A stretch of DNA of 64,000 nucleotides. It comes from Jeotgalibacillus campisalis (GTDB lineage: Bacteria > Bacillota > Bacilli > Bacillales > Jeotgalibacillaceae). A model generated the notes under the pieces. It was not told the DNA's origin and did no database searches. It saw only the letters and a list, made by a program, of their open reading frames with translations. The stretch covers positions 186,001 through 250,000 of the forward strand of contig NZ_JXRR01000017.1 in NCBI RefSeq assembly GCF_000829515.1, read 5' to 3'. How positions within the stretch are numbered: the stretch's first letter is position 1; every line of letters starts with the position of its first letter. This document shows, in pieces, positions 40,069 through 48,665 of the stretch. The translations under genes and the position numbers were made by a program.

Positions 40069-40914
40069 TCAACTTTGAAGAAGGGAAGATACGGTCCGGG
40101 ACGAATTTCCATGCTTAAAATAATATTCTATGATGGCATGGTCCGGAATCAAGGCAATTGTTTTTTGTTTATTTTTAACGATAATCATATCCCGCTGACC
40201 TTTTTTTAATGTAGATAATACCTGGCTGATTGGGGCCTGCATAGTAATGTTGATCATACGAGGCAGATGAGAAGCCGGCGTGTGCTTTGTTAATCGTTCA
40301 AGCCAGAATTGTCTTTCGAGCATGTGTCGATGCTTCCATTGTAAAACGCAGCTAAAAGCAACATACACCAAAATAAACACCCATTGAACGGTCAAGCCAA
40401 AAGAAAAAAAGACAACTAAAAAAGTGATCAACGTTCCCGTTATGCTGATGAGGAGAGTTTCTTTGACAGCCTGCTTATAAGGCATAATTTTAGCTAAAAT
40501 TAAAAATAAAATCCGCCCGCCGTCAAGCGGCCATATGGGAAGTATATTAAATAGAAGCAATGCAAGATTTATTTGCTGTAAAAGTGCATAATAGGTCCAC
40601 TCCTGCAGAAGAAAAAACGCTGCAGCCCCTATAAGAAGATGCTGAATCGGACCTGCTGCGACCACTGCAAGTTCTTCAGATAACGGGCGGTCTAATATAC
40701 CTTCCACCTCCAGTTTCCCTCCAAACGGCAGAAGTGAAATGGAAACAATTTTCCACCGAAAGTACCATGCAGCTGCTGTATGACCGAATTCATGGATCAC
40801 AATTATCGCAAATAAAACAAAAAAAGAAACAAACTGGCCGGTCAAAAATGAAATTCCGGCCAGCATCCAGGTTAAAGGATGAATTGATAATGTAACCCCT
40901 GCTTTACTCTTCAT
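40069..40914 (-). CDS. spoIVFB: Stage IV sporulation protein FB, site-2-type intramembrane protease
   Basis: A 281-residue membrane metalloprotease. The zinc motif HEFGH is at residues 41-45 within a membrane segment, and the third ligand Asp lies in WPLDGGRIL. A C-terminal cytoplasmic CBS-like domain (about 215-281) ends the protein. SpoIVFB cleaves pro-sigma-K in the mother cell. It overlaps spoIVFA by 11 bases and has no clear ribosome site of its own, which points to translational coupling. Confidence 0.95.
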   Translation of the reverse strand: MKSKAGVTLSIHPLTWMLAGISFLTGQFVSFFVLFAIIVIHEFGHTAAAWYFRWKIVSISLLPFGGKLEVEGILDRPLSEELAVVAAGPIQHLLIGAAAFFLLQEWTYYALLQQINLALLLFNILPIWPLDGGRILFLILAKIMPYKQAVKETLLISITGTLITFLVVFFSFGLTVQWVFILVYVAFSCVLQWKHRHMLERQFWLERLTKHTPASHLPRMINITMQAPISQVLSTLKKGQRDMIIVKNKQKTIALIPDHAIIEYYFKHGNSSRTVSSLLQS

Positions 40915-41602
40915 TTTCTAAAAACAAATCAGCTGGATCCACAAAGCCTTGCTTATCCCGCACAGAAAACATAAACCCTTCATCATCCAGAACTTGTCCA
41001 ATAATTTGACCTCGCTGCACATGATCAAACGGGCGGAATGCTGCAGGATTGACCCGCTCATATATTGTTTCTCTATCATCGGCGTGCTGAATGACCATCA
41101 TTTTCTCATTAGTACCTATGTAAAGAACAATTCCTGACTCGGTAGCATAAACATTTTCACCCATATCTGCTGAGATAACGAGCTGATCACCCTGCTTGGA
41201 CATGGTTGAATCAGAAAATGATGAAACTGGAGCCGCATACAACAATTCTGAACTATAAACACTTGATTCCGGCCCCGTTTCGCCATATCCAAGATAGCCT
41301 CCCCATTTTTCCTGCAGGGAAGCAAAAGAAAAAGTTGTAGCTGCTAAAGTAATAATCGGTTCCTTTACTTTATCAGGAATGAGGTTTGGATGATCATGAA
41401 TCCACAGTGCAGCTGCAACAATTACGACTGATACAATTGACTTAACTAACAGCCTGTTCACAAACCAGTATGCCTGGTCTGATGGAGGAGTCTGCAGTGT
41501 CTCTTTCTTCATTGTTGGTAAAGTCTTACGGTCGGATACTTTCCGGCCTCTTCCTTTTCGTTTCTCAGCTGCTTGTATTTTAATCAATGATGGATGCCTC
41601 AT
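40904..41602 (-). CDS. spoIVFA: Stage IV sporulation protein FA (regulator of SpoIVFB)
   Basis: A 232-residue protein. It has a basic N-terminal cytoplasmic part, one membrane segment (about residues 54-75, SIVSVVIVAAALWI), and an extracytoplasmic M23-like domain (about 150-225, MGENVYATESGIVLYIGTNEKMMVIQH ... VQRGQIIG) that lacks the full set of metal ligands, as in other SpoIVFA proteins. It anchors and inhibits SpoIVFB until SpoIVB cleaves it. The ATG at 41600-41602 has GAGGAG eight bases before it; earlier in-frame codons are not supported. Confidence 0.9.
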   Translation of the reverse strand: MRHPSLIKIQAAEKRKGRGRKVSDRKTLPTMKKETLQTPPSDQAYWFVNRLLVKSIVSVVIVAAALWIHDHPNLIPDKVKEPIITLAATTFSFASLQEKWGGYLGYGETGPESSVYSSELLYAAPVSSFSDSTMSKQGDQLVISADMGENVYATESGIVLYIGTNEKMMVIQHADDRETIYERVNPAAFRPFDHVQRGQIIGQVLDDEGFMFSVRDKQGFVDPADLFLENEE

Positions 41603-41664
41603 CTTTTCACTCCTCTTTTTTCGCAGGTTCTGTACTTTAACCATATGGCGAAGAAAAGAAAAAT

Positions 41665-41702
41665 ATGAAAAAACTGACCCCTCAGCGAAGGAGGTCAGTT
41701 TA
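41665..41702 (-). terminator. Terminator after minD
   Basis: On the minus strand AAACTGACC pairs with GGTCAGTTT around a short GC-rich loop, followed by a T run. Confidence 0.85.
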
Positions 41703-41754
41703 TGAGTTTTTATCTTTTATTTAAAAGTGATAGTAAATGATTGCTTGCCTGCGG

Positions 41755-42555
41755 TTACTTTTTAGATAAAAGGCCTAATAACTTTTGAAAGAACGTTTTT
41801 TTCTCCTCTGTCAGGGACATTAACGGAATGGATTCTCCTAATATCCGCTTGGCGATATTCCGGTAAGCGATGGAAGCTTTATTATCCGGGTTCATTGCAA
41901 TAGGCTCGCCTTTATTCGATGCCGTAATTACCTGATCGTCATCGACAACGATACCAAGAAGATCAATGGATAAATGATTTGTGATTTCATCAATATCAAG
42001 CATGTCCCCGGATTCCATTAAGTGATTGCGGATCCGGTTAATAATCAGCATAGGAGGATCGATTTGTTCCTGTTCTAGCAGTCCGACAATCCGGTCTGCA
42101 TCACGAACGGCGGAACGCTCAGGAGTTGTCACCACAATCGCTTTGTTCGCGCCAGCAATCGCATTTTTATAGCCCTGTTCAATGCCTGCGGGACAATCTA
42201 TCAGGATATAATCATAGTCCTGTTTTAAGTCATCCACTAGCTCTTTCATCTGAGCCGGGGCCACCGCTGATTTATCACTGGTTTGTGCAGCCGGAAGCAA
42301 ATAAAGCAAGTCATCAAAGCGTTTATCCTTTACCAGCGCCTGATGCACTTTGCACCGACCTTCAATTACATCGACCAGATCATAAATAATTCGATTTTCC
42401 AACCCGAGAATGACATCCAGATTTCGCAAGCCAATATCTGTATCAATTAAGCATACTTTTTTTCCTTGCATCGCTATAGCGGTTCCAAGGTTTGCGGTAG
42501 TGGTCGTTTTTCCTACTCCGCCTTTTCCAGAGGTAATAACGATTGCATCGCCCAC
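41755..42555 (-). CDS. minD: Septum site-determining ATPase MinD
   Basis: A 266-residue ParA/MinD ATPase. The deviant Walker A GKGGVGKTT is at residues 10-18, followed by DTDIGLRNLD and LIDCPAGIEQGY. The C-terminal membrane-targeting amphipathic helix is KKTFFQKLLGLLSKK. MinD recruits MinC to block division near the poles. The start is GTG (42553-42555), with AGGGGGAATG upstream. It lies one base after minC. Confidence 0.97.
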   Translation of the reverse strand: MGDAIVITSGKGGVGKTTTTANLGTAIAMQGKKVCLIDTDIGLRNLDVILGLENRIIYDLVDVIEGRCKVHQALVKDKRFDDLLYLLPAAQTSDKSAVAPAQMKELVDDLKQDYDYILIDCPAGIEQGYKNAIAGANKAIVVTTPERSAVRDADRIVGLLEQEQIDPPMLIINRIRNHLMESGDMLDIDEITNHLSIDLLGIVVDDDQVITASNKGEPIAMNPDNKASIAYRNIAKRILGESIPLMSLTEEKKTFFQKLLGLLSKK

Positions 42556-42556
42556 T

Positions 42557-43240
42557 TTACATTCCCCCTTTGTAATTCGTAATGGATGGCCTGACGTGCC
42601 TTAAAACCTGCAGGCGGTCCACCACGATTTGTTCAGTGTCGTCTATGTAGGCGCATTCCATTTCATGTAAATCATCATCATTTTTAACCGGGTCCGGCGC
42701 ACGGTTCAAATACTTGGATATCCTTAACTGCGACGGCAGCATTTGAGACGCTACGATCACAGCATCTTCATTTCCATAGCATCCGGCATGAGCCACTCCC
42801 TTTAGCGTTCCCAAGATATAAATGTTCCCGCCGGCTCTGATCATCCCCCCGGGGTTTACATCTCCAATCAGCAGGAAATCACCTTCCACATCAATAACCT
42901 GACCGGACCGGACAATTCCTGAGATAGTGGACATTTGGCGCTGTCTGATAATTTGTTCTGCCAAATCCACTGTAATCACATTACTTTGTATTTCATCCAC
43001 AATCAGGCTTTTTTGACTTTTAACAATTTCTCTCAATTCTTCTTGCTGATCTTCGGATAAAAAGCGGTTTCCCGCTTCAATTTTTACTGATATCGCGTGT
43101 TGATCGTCCATCGCCTTGTACTGCACAGATAATTTTTCGATCAATTCTTCTTTTAACAGTTCATAGCCGCAGCGATCATCCAGTTTTAAAATGAAGCCAT
43201 CTTTTGTACCTTTAATCATGACATTTTGCCGATTACCCAT
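42557..43240 (-). CDS. minC: Septum site-determining protein MinC
   Basis: A 227-residue FtsZ inhibitor. The N-terminal domain (1-100) binds FtsZ. The C-terminal beta-helix (about 105-210) has VRSGQVIDVEGDFLLIGDVNPGGMIRAGGNIYILGTLKG and AHAGCYGNEDAVIVA, which mediate dimerisation and MinD binding. The gene is in the mreBCD-minCD cluster typical of Bacillales. Confidence 0.96.
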   Translation of the reverse strand: MGNRQNVMIKGTKDGFILKLDDRCGYELLKEELIEKLSVQYKAMDDQHAISVKIEAGNRFLSEDQQEELREIVKSQKSLIVDEIQSNVITVDLAEQIIRQRQMSTISGIVRSGQVIDVEGDFLLIGDVNPGGMIRAGGNIYILGTLKGVAHAGCYGNEDAVIVASQMLPSQLRISKYLNRAPDPVKNDDDLHEMECAYIDDTEQIVVDRLQVLRHVRPSITNYKGGM

Positions 43241-43275
43241 TTTTTCACCTCAATACCCTTGCATTCACTTACTTT

Positions 43276-43794
43276 TTAGTCCTCCAAATGCGCATGCTGC
43301 AAATTCCCTATCCATGATTTCAACGGATAGGCCAGCAGCAGCAAAAATAAAGAATTAAAAAGCAGTGTGGAGTATAATCGTTGTGTCAGAAACGTTGTAA
43401 AGTCAATTCCAGCAACCCCGATCAACGCGTTGAACTGATACACGGCACATTCCATGAGCGCAATAAGGAAAAGCCCGAGCAGACCAACAAGGAGAAGGTT
43501 CTGGTTAATTAATTTCAGTATAAATAAAGCAACATAGATTAATAAAGGAAATAAAAACATATAAATGCCGATAATACCTGTAAAAAACACATCATACATA
43601 AGCCCAAAGGTAAAACCATAAATATAAGCTGTTCTAGGTTTATAGTACACACTAAGGAGCAAGATAAATATAAACAAAAAGCGCGGAACGAGAAATCGGG
43701 TTTCGCCATACGCTTCGATTGGAGAGAAAGTAGCAAAAATACTTTCACTGTAAAAAATAATAATGCCAAGAATCGGAAGAATTAAACGCGTCAT
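43276..43794 (-). CDS. mreD: Rod shape-determining protein MreD
   Basis: A 172-residue membrane protein with five to six predicted membrane segments and few charged loops. It begins MTRLILPILGIIIFYSES; the FLVPRFLFIFILLLSVYY and GFTFGLMYDVFFTGIIG stretches are typical. It works with MreC and MreB in the elongation machinery. The start overlaps the mreC stop by 4 bases. Confidence 0.93.
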   Translation of the reverse strand: MTRLILPILGIIIFYSESIFATFSPIEAYGETRFLVPRFLFIFILLLSVYYKPRTAYIYGFTFGLMYDVFFTGIIGIYMFLFPLLIYVALFILKLINQNLLLVGLLGLFLIALMECAVYQFNALIGVAGIDFTTFLTQRLYSTLLFNSLFLLLLAYPLKSWIGNLQHAHLED

Positions 43795-44678
43795 TCTTCT
43801 TCCTCCTCATCCTGGCTGTCTTCTTCAATTTCATCTTTGCCTGCTGATAACCGCTCAATAACCATCACATGCTCAAGGTCATATAAGCTTGAGGACGGTT
43901 TAACAAAGGCCGTTTGCGTGAGTCCGTATTCGTCCGACGATACTTCTGTGACTTCCCCAATTAGCAGATCCTTTGGAAAAACCCCGCCTAATCCGGATGT
44001 AATCACTTTTGACCCGATTTCCACTTCCTCATCAAACGGAATCTTCTTAACCATTAATTCATCCCGCGTAATATCAAAGCCTTCTACCAGACCAAATACA
44101 TTTGATTCCTCTGATTGAATTAAAGCAGAAACGCGATTATTTGGATTTCTTGCACTTAACAGTTCAACAGTAGAAGTAAACTGGCTTGTATCTTTTACTC
44201 TGCCAATCATTCCACTGGCTGTCTGAACGGCCATATCTTTTTCGATTCCATTAATCTGACCTTTATCAATAATAATCGTTTCCTGCCATTGTTCAGGATT
44301 TCTTGCGATGACCGTCGCATTCACGACACTGAAATCCCGTAAATTTTCTTCGATGTCTACGATCGCGCGAAGCTCTTCGTTGTCACGGCTTAAATCACTT
44401 ACCTGGGTTTCAAGAAGCACCAACTCTTCCAACCGCGCCTTCAGCGTTTGATTTTCAGAGTAGGTATTGGTTAAATCCTGTACATTTTCGATGATGCCTT
44501 TTGTGTATCCGGCTGGCTTAGAAGCAATATTTTGTCCAAAACCGATAATATCTTTGGCAAACTGCTCCGGCCAGGAAATTTTATCTCTTTCGCCCAGGGA
44601 AAAACCAATGAGCGCAACCAGGAGAATAATACTAAGCAAGAGCACAATAAGTCGTTTGTTCATAAAAAATGGGGGCAT
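43791..44678 (-). CDS. mreC: Rod shape-determining protein MreC
   Basis: A 295-residue protein with one N-terminal membrane segment (about 8-26), a coiled coil (about 65-105) and an extracytoplasmic beta domain with VIARNPEQWQETIIIDKGQINGI and GKVxSS-like GMIGRVKD. The C-terminus is a very acidic tail (KDEIEEDSQDEEEEE). MreC links MreB to cell wall synthases. The ATG has GAGGTG nine bases before it. Confidence 0.96.
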   Translation of the reverse strand: MPPFFMNKRLIVLLLSIILLVALIGFSLGERDKISWPEQFAKDIIGFGQNIASKPAGYTKGIIENVQDLTNTYSENQTLKARLEELVLLETQVSDLSRDNEELRAIVDIEENLRDFSVVNATVIARNPEQWQETIIIDKGQINGIEKDMAVQTASGMIGRVKDTSQFTSTVELLSARNPNNRVSALIQSEESNVFGLVEGFDITRDELMVKKIPFDEEVEIGSKVITSGLGGVFPKDLLIGEVTEVSSDEYGLTQTAFVKPSSSLYDLEHVMVIERLSAGKDEIEEDSQDEEEEE

Positions 44679-44710
44679 GGTTTAAAACACCTCAATTAAA
44701 GTTAACGCGA

Positions 44711-45721
44711 TTATTTTTGCTTTTTAAAGTAATCAATATTGTCCAATGCTTTACCTGTTCCAATTGCTACACAGTCAAGAGGCTCTTCGGCAATATGCAC
44801 CGGCATTTCTGTTTCCTGTGTAATCATTTGATCCAGTTTTCTCAAAAGTGCACCGCCTCCTGTTAACACAATTCCCCGATCCATAATATCAGCTGAAAGC
44901 TCTGGAGGGGTTTTTTCAAGCGTGCTTTTAACCGACTCAATAATAGATGTTACGGTGTCAGATAAGGCCTGTGTAATTTCTGCTTCTGCAATCTGAATTG
45001 TTTTTGGCAGTCCAGTTAATAAATCACGTCCTCTAATGTCCATTTCTCTTGGTTCATCAGATACAATGGCAGATCCAATCTCGATCTTGATTGTCTCAGC
45101 TGTACGCTCGCCGATCATTAAATTATACTGTTTTCGAATATAAGAGATAATAGAATCATCCATTTCATCCCCTGCTACGCGAATAGATTCACTTGTCACA
45201 ATACCGCCCAATGAAATAACAGCTACTTCTGTTGTTCCTCCACCGATATCCACGACCATGCTGCCAGTCGGTTCCCAAACCGGCAAATTCGCACCTATTG
45301 CGGCTGCAAAAGGTTCTTCAATGGGAAAAGCATCCCTGGCTCCCGCCTGGCGTGCTGCATCAATCACTGCCCTGCGTTCCACCGAGGTGATTCCTGAGGG
45401 TACACAAACCATGACGTAAGGCTTGCGGGAAGAAAATCCGCTGTTTTTTAATGCCTGATTCATATAATATTTCATCATCGTGGAAGTCGTTTCAAAATCG
45501 GCGATGACTCCATCTTTCATAGGACGAAGCGCTACGATGTTCCCTGGCGTTCTTCCAATCATATTTCTTGCTTCATTTCCCACCGCAACAATATCTTTAG
45601 TATCCTGCCGCAAAGCCACAACAGATGGCTCACGCACAACAATACCTTTCCCTTTTATGTAAACGAGAGTATTTGCTGTTCCTAAATCGATTCCAATATC
45701 TTTTGATCCAAATCCAAACAT
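44711..45721 (-). CDS. mreB: Rod shape-determining protein MreB (bacterial actin)
   Basis: A 336-residue actin-fold ATPase. Phosphate-1 loop [13 protein letters not shown] (about 9-21), phosphate-2 [14 protein letters not shown] (about 160-173) and the adenosine motif VLTGGGALL (about 285-293) are present. It forms the short filaments that guide lateral wall synthesis. The ATG follows AGAAAGGGAGATACTCC. Confidence 0.98.
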   Translation of the reverse strand: MFGFGSKDIGIDLGTANTLVYIKGKGIVVREPSVVALRQDTKDIVAVGNEARNMIGRTPGNIVALRPMKDGVIADFETTSTMMKYYMNQALKNSGFSSRKPYVMVCVPSGITSVERRAVIDAARQAGARDAFPIEEPFAAAIGANLPVWEPTGSMVVDIGGGTTEVAVISLGGIVTSESIRVAGDEMDDSIISYIRKQYNLMIGERTAETIKIEIGSAIVSDEPREMDIRGRDLLTGLPKTIQIAEAEITQALSDTVTSIIESVKSTLEKTPPELSADIMDRGIVLTGGGALLRKLDQMITQETEMPVHIAEEPLDCVAIGTGKALDNIDYFKKQK

Positions 45722-45831
45722 GGAGTATCTCCCTTTCTAATTCCACTGCTAAAAAGTGCCTGACTTGATTCTAGCACTCTTGCAAAAACCATAGCTTTTA
45801 TTATATATCACCCAGGATTAAAATAACAGAG

Positions 45832-46140
45832 TTACATATACCCTTTTTCCTTTAAGCTGACATACTTCTTGTCTCCGATGATTAAATGGTCGAGCACTTC
45901 AATGCCGATCATCTTCCCGCATTCAACCAGCCTGCGCGTCACATCAATGTCTTCCTTCGATGGCGCCGGGTCCCCGCTCGGATGATTATGCGCACAAACA
46001 ATAGAGGCGGCCGACCTTCTAAAAGCTTCTTTAAAAACTTCTCTAGGGTGAACAATTGAAGCATTCAGGCTGCCAATGAAAATGGTCTGCTGATGCATCA
46101 CCTGATTTTTTGTATTTAAATACAAGCATGTAAAGTAACC
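45832..46140 (-). pseudogene. radC: radC, 3' fragment left by prophage integration
   Basis: The translation from [16 protein letters not shown] to the stop (SLKEKGYM) is the C-terminal ~100 residues of RadC, with the JAB-type metal motif [14 protein letters not shown] complete. Upstream of FTC the reading frame ([12 protein letters not shown]) no longer resembles RadC, has no ribosome binding site, and enters phage DNA. The N-terminal helix-hairpin-helix part is expected beyond the right edge of the prophage, outside this window. RadC function (a JAB-domain protein once linked to repair, now questioned) should be lost in the lysogen unless the fragment is expressed some other way. Confidence 0.88.
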
Positions 46141-46145
46141 ATAAA
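46105..46145. other. Prophage attachment site region (attL/attR core inside radC)
   Basis: The join between chromosomal radC codons and phage DNA lies in this interval. The core is expected to include part of the sequence encoding [10 protein letters not shown], because the radC reading matches up to about there. The second copy is outside the window, so the exact core cannot be fixed. Confidence 0.5.
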
Positions 46146-46288
46146 TACAAAAGATATTATAGCATCCCATAGATAGACGGATTCATATAAGAAAAAGTTA
46201 CAATTAAACCCTTCAAATTTGGTGGGCTTGTAATCAACTGACAATAATACTATGGTAATGTTAAAGTAATAAAAAGGGAGCTGATCAT

Positions 46289-46477
46289 GTGACTAAAAAA
46301 GTAAAAAGTGTAGCATTTAATGTAGATGATCCAATCGAAAGACAAATGTATGACTATGCTTCAAATAATAAATACTTCTCAACATATGTAAAACGACTAA
46401 TTCAACGAGATATGGAGAATGGACAGAAGGTAAGTTCACCAGGTCCAGGACGTGCTGGTGGAATAGGTAACGGCTAA
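46289..46477 (+). CDS. Small phage protein, possible ribbon-helix-helix type
   Basis: A 62-residue protein starting with GTG (AAGGGAG eight bases upstream). Its first 45 residues (VKSVAFNVDDPIERQMYDYASNNKYFSTYVKRLIQRDME) look like a short beta strand followed by two helices, the layout of ribbon-helix-helix DNA-binding proteins or of small plasmid/phage copy-control proteins. A Gly/Pro-rich tail (SPGPGRAGGIGNG) follows. It is on the opposite strand to the late genes, next to the attachment site, and has its own terminator. The DNA-binding role is a guess. Confidence 0.6.
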   Translation: MTKKVKSVAFNVDDPIERQMYDYASNNKYFSTYVKRLIQRDMENGQKVSSPGPGRAGGIGNG

Positions 46478-46479
46478 TA

Positions 46480-46511
46480 AAAAAAGACCCCTGCTCTTAG
46501 AGTAGGGGTTT
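46480..46511. terminator. Bidirectional terminator between the 62-residue gene and yolD
   Basis: ACCCCT-CTC pairs with GAG-AGGGGT with a bulge, with T or A runs on both sides. It serves convergent genes, and the yolD stop lies within it. Confidence 0.8.
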
Positions 46512-46866
46512 ATTCGTCAAATGTAATATGTTCTTGGAGCGCATTTACCGCCACAAGATCATTGTTGCTAAATTCGTATGGGTCACCGTTTTTAGTTTCG
46601 AAGCGATATTTGCGTGAGTGATAATCGATATAGAGTACATAGCCTTCAACTGACTGGATTTGTCCATTGATAAAGTAGTCAACCTTTAATAGAAGGTTGT
46701 GTTGGATCGCCTGATTTATCGTAAATTCAAACTCCATTAACATTTGCTCATCTAATACCGGCTTTTCGATTCGATTATACTCTGCTTTTGCTTCTGCCAA
46801 ACCTTTCGCCAGTTCGGGCAGCATCATTGCAGATGCCCATTTAATATCACCACGATCTCGATTCAT
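46510..46866 (-). CDS. YolD-like protein, SOS-controlled
   Basis: A 118-residue YolD-family protein: MNRDRGDIKWASAMMLPEL matches the family start (RGxIKWxxAxMLPEH), and VDYFINGQIQSVEGYVLYIDYHSRKYRFE its beta-rich centre. YolD proteins are usually encoded with a UvrX/DinB-type Y-family polymerase and are damage-inducible; none is adjacent here. The ATG at 46864-46866 has GGGGGCG upstream. A consensus promoter with an embedded LexA box lies just before it, so DNA damage should induce it. Confidence 0.82.
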   Translation of the reverse strand: MNRDRGDIKWASAMMLPELAKGLAEAKAEYNRIEKPVLDEQMLMEFEFTINQAIQHNLLLKVDYFINGQIQSVEGYVLYIDYHSRKYRFETKNGDPYEFSNNDLVAVNALQEHITFDE

Positions 46867-46888
46867 ACCATCGCCCCCTGTTGGACTT

Positions 46889-46917
46889 ATTATAGAACAT
46901 ACGTTCCCTTTTAACAA
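46889..46917 (-). promoter_or_regulatory. Promoter of yolD
   Basis: The -35 box TTGTTA (46912-46917) and -10 box TATAAT (46889-46894) are exactly 17 bases apart. The spacer contains the SOS box. Confidence 0.8.
46895..46906. promoter_or_regulatory. LexA (DinR) SOS box
   Basis: GAACATACGTTC is a perfect GAAC-N4-GTTC dyad, the core of the Bacillus SOS box, and touches the -10 box of the yolD promoter. LexA bound here would block transcription. Confidence 0.88.
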
Positions 46918-47034
46918 CTTGAAATATATGTAATTTAACTGTAGTACTTTTACGTTCAACACATTCAAAAAAATTTATTATTTTTTTCCAATGATATATT
47001 TTATAATTGAGCCATCAATCATAGGAGGTTATAT

Positions 47035-47253
47035 ATGGCTACAATACCGTTTGACCAAATTAAGCAGCGCCATGATTTTGTACTCTTAGTAGAATCTGTT
47101 TTTAAAGAAAAAGATTGTATCGTGGAATTTCACGATGATACTTACCTCTCAGATAATCCTCAAGTAGCTCTATCCTTCAAGCATACACCGTACAAAGACT
47201 TCAAATTCATTATTGATATTAATAAATCCTGCAATTCGGTCCATCTAAAATAA
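47035..47253 (+). CDS. Unknown small prophage protein
   Basis: A 72-residue acidic-to-neutral soluble protein (MATIPFDQIKQRHDFVLLVESVFKEKDC...), with no signal peptide or membrane segment. ATAGGAGG lies eight bases before the ATG, and a TATAAT sequence at 47002-47007 may be its -10 box. It is divergent from yolD and convergent with the endolysin gene. I do not recognise a family. Its location beside the attachment site and its independent orientation fit a lysogenically expressed accessory gene. Confidence 0.65.
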   Translation: MATIPFDQIKQRHDFVLLVESVFKEKDCIVEFHDDTYLSDNPQVALSFKHTPYKDFKFIIDINKSCNSVHLK

Positions 47254-47294
47254 TAAAATCCCCTCTACCATTTAGGCGGAGGGGATTTCCTTTT
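47254..47294. terminator. Bidirectional terminator between the 72-residue gene and the endolysin
   Basis: AAATCCCCTC pairs with GAGGGGATTT (with an intermediate loop including ATTTAGGCG), followed by T-rich sequence on both strands. It also ends the phage late transcript. Confidence 0.85.
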
Positions 47295-48396
47295 AAAGTT
47301 TGCTGATGTACTCATCTACTTTTGCTGCAGTCGTAAAATAACTGTCTCCTGATAAGTTTGTTACCTTGTCTGCCTTAATACCAGTTGCGGATCCACCAAC
47401 AACAATAGCCTCTTTTGCGTATTGCTCTTTTTTAGCATTAAACAAACTTACAAGACCAGCTCCAATACGGTTGCTCAATCGTAATGCTGCAGGAAAATCA
47501 TCTGTTGCGTTGACCACTATTACTTGTTTTTTCATTTCCTCTTCCTCCTTTTTATCGTATAACTTAACAACCGCATAAGCTCCTTTGGCGTTACTGATCC
47601 ATCCTCTACCTAAACGTAGCCATTCACCTTTAACCTCATATAAATGGACAGGACGCTCAGGATCAGCCCCATGATAAGCCGGAAGCTGTTTAACAATAGG
47701 GGCATTAATATCAGGTTCCGTACGATAATTCATTGTCGTGCCTTTTAAAACAACCGTACCTAAACGCTCTTCAGGTTTTGAAGTATATTTAGAATTGTAT
47801 TTTGGTTTTGGCGGCACCACTACTTTTGGCGCCTCTATAACCGGAGCATCTATCCCAGCTAAAAAAGCGTTCCATGCAGACGGACTTGCCACATATGGAG
47901 CAGGGCAGTTTTTACCGGTAATGTCGTAATGTCGGACGAATCTGTTTTTAGTATCCCTTAAAGCCGGGAACTGTTTTTGTAGCCTCTTACAAACTAATTG
48001 TGTCCTAGCGATCGTATCAGGATGAAACGTCCCATCCTCTTCAATGCACATTTCGAGTCCGATGGTAAGAAGGTTTGCGTTACCTCCTGGATAAAACGAT
48101 GTTGATGCTTTTAATGAAGGTAATAACGGACCAGCTTTGCGCTCATTAGCATGGTAAGCTACCTCGTCCAAAGGGATGATCTCTACGGCTTCATGTTTGT
48201 CAATAAAGATATGCGCTCCTGCGTATCGATAAGCGCCACCATCATCCCCATCAAAATATACTTGGTGATCCTCTGCATTTGCATACTTATTTGCTGTGTA
48301 ATGAATCACACCCGCCTGCACTTTAAGGAGTTTATCTCCTGGTCGGCTATATTTGTTCTTCTTTACGTGGTCAACTCTGTAATTTATAGCTACCAT
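47293..48396 (-). CDS. Phage endolysin, N-acetylmuramoyl-L-alanine amidase
   Basis: A 367-residue lysin in three parts. Residues 1-170 are an Amidase_2 zinc domain (VIHYTANKY and VRHYDITGKNCPAPY carry the metal-binding histidines and cysteine). Residues about 195-275 are an SH3-type wall-binding domain (TTMNYRTEPDINAPIVKQLP ... GRGWISNAKGAY). Residues about 285-367 are a single copy of cell-wall-binding repeat 2 (VIVVNATDDFPAALRLSNRIGAGLVSL, AIVVGGSATGI). The ATG overlaps the holin stop (TAATG). Combining SH3 and CWB2 modules on one lysin is notable. Confidence 0.93.
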   Translation of the reverse strand: MVAINYRVDHVKKNKYSRPGDKLLKVQAGVIHYTANKYANAEDHQVYFDGDDGGAYRYAGAHIFIDKHEAVEIIPLDEVAYHANERKAGPLLPSLKASTSFYPGGNANLLTIGLEMCIEEDGTFHPDTIARTQLVCKRLQKQFPALRDTKNRFVRHYDITGKNCPAPYVASPSAWNAFLAGIDAPVIEAPKVVVPPKPKYNSKYTSKPEERLGTVVLKGTTMNYRTEPDINAPIVKQLPAYHGADPERPVHLYEVKGEWLRLGRGWISNAKGAYAVVKLYDKKEEEEMKKQVIVVNATDDFPAALRLSNRIGAGLVSLFNAKKEQYAKEAIVVGGSATGIKADKVTNLSGDSYFTTAAKVDEYISKL

Positions 48397-48665
48397 TATT
48401 CATTTTCCTCCTTTGTAACGCCCTCGCGTTTGTTCGTTAACTCGAAAAGGCCTGTAGCAGATAACCCTGCAAACGCACCTGCCCATAATCGTAAGGTGGT
48501 ATCTAAATCTGTAAATTGACTGGCTGCATAACCAATAAAAATACCCACTGCCAAGGCAATGAGTGGAAGATAATTTTTTGGTATTGGTGCGGTCCTTTTT
48601 ATTACCTCGATTGCTGCTAAAACGATAGGGGCGATTACCGTTGCAAAAATAAGTACTGCTGTCAT
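48396..48665 (-). CDS. Phage holin (A118 Hol118-like)
   Basis: An 89-residue protein with two to three membrane segments (about 3-20, 33-50 and 58-77), the conserved turn VIKRTAPIPKNYLPLIALAVG and LWAGAFAGLSATGLFEL, and a charged C-terminus. This layout resembles the Listeria A118 holin family. It lies directly upstream of the endolysin and overlaps the preceding holin gene by 4 bases. Confidence 0.82.
   Translation of the reverse strand: MTAVLIFATVIAPIVLAAIEVIKRTAPIPKNYLPLIALAVGIFIGYAASQFTDLDTTLRLWAGAFAGLSATGLFELTNKREGVTKEENE

Noticed and set aside
46140-46170. ATG at 46170 as a true start for a short RadC protein
   Set aside because: No ribosome binding site precedes it, and the first ~12 residues do not resemble RadC; it is more likely phage sequence fused to the radC remnant.
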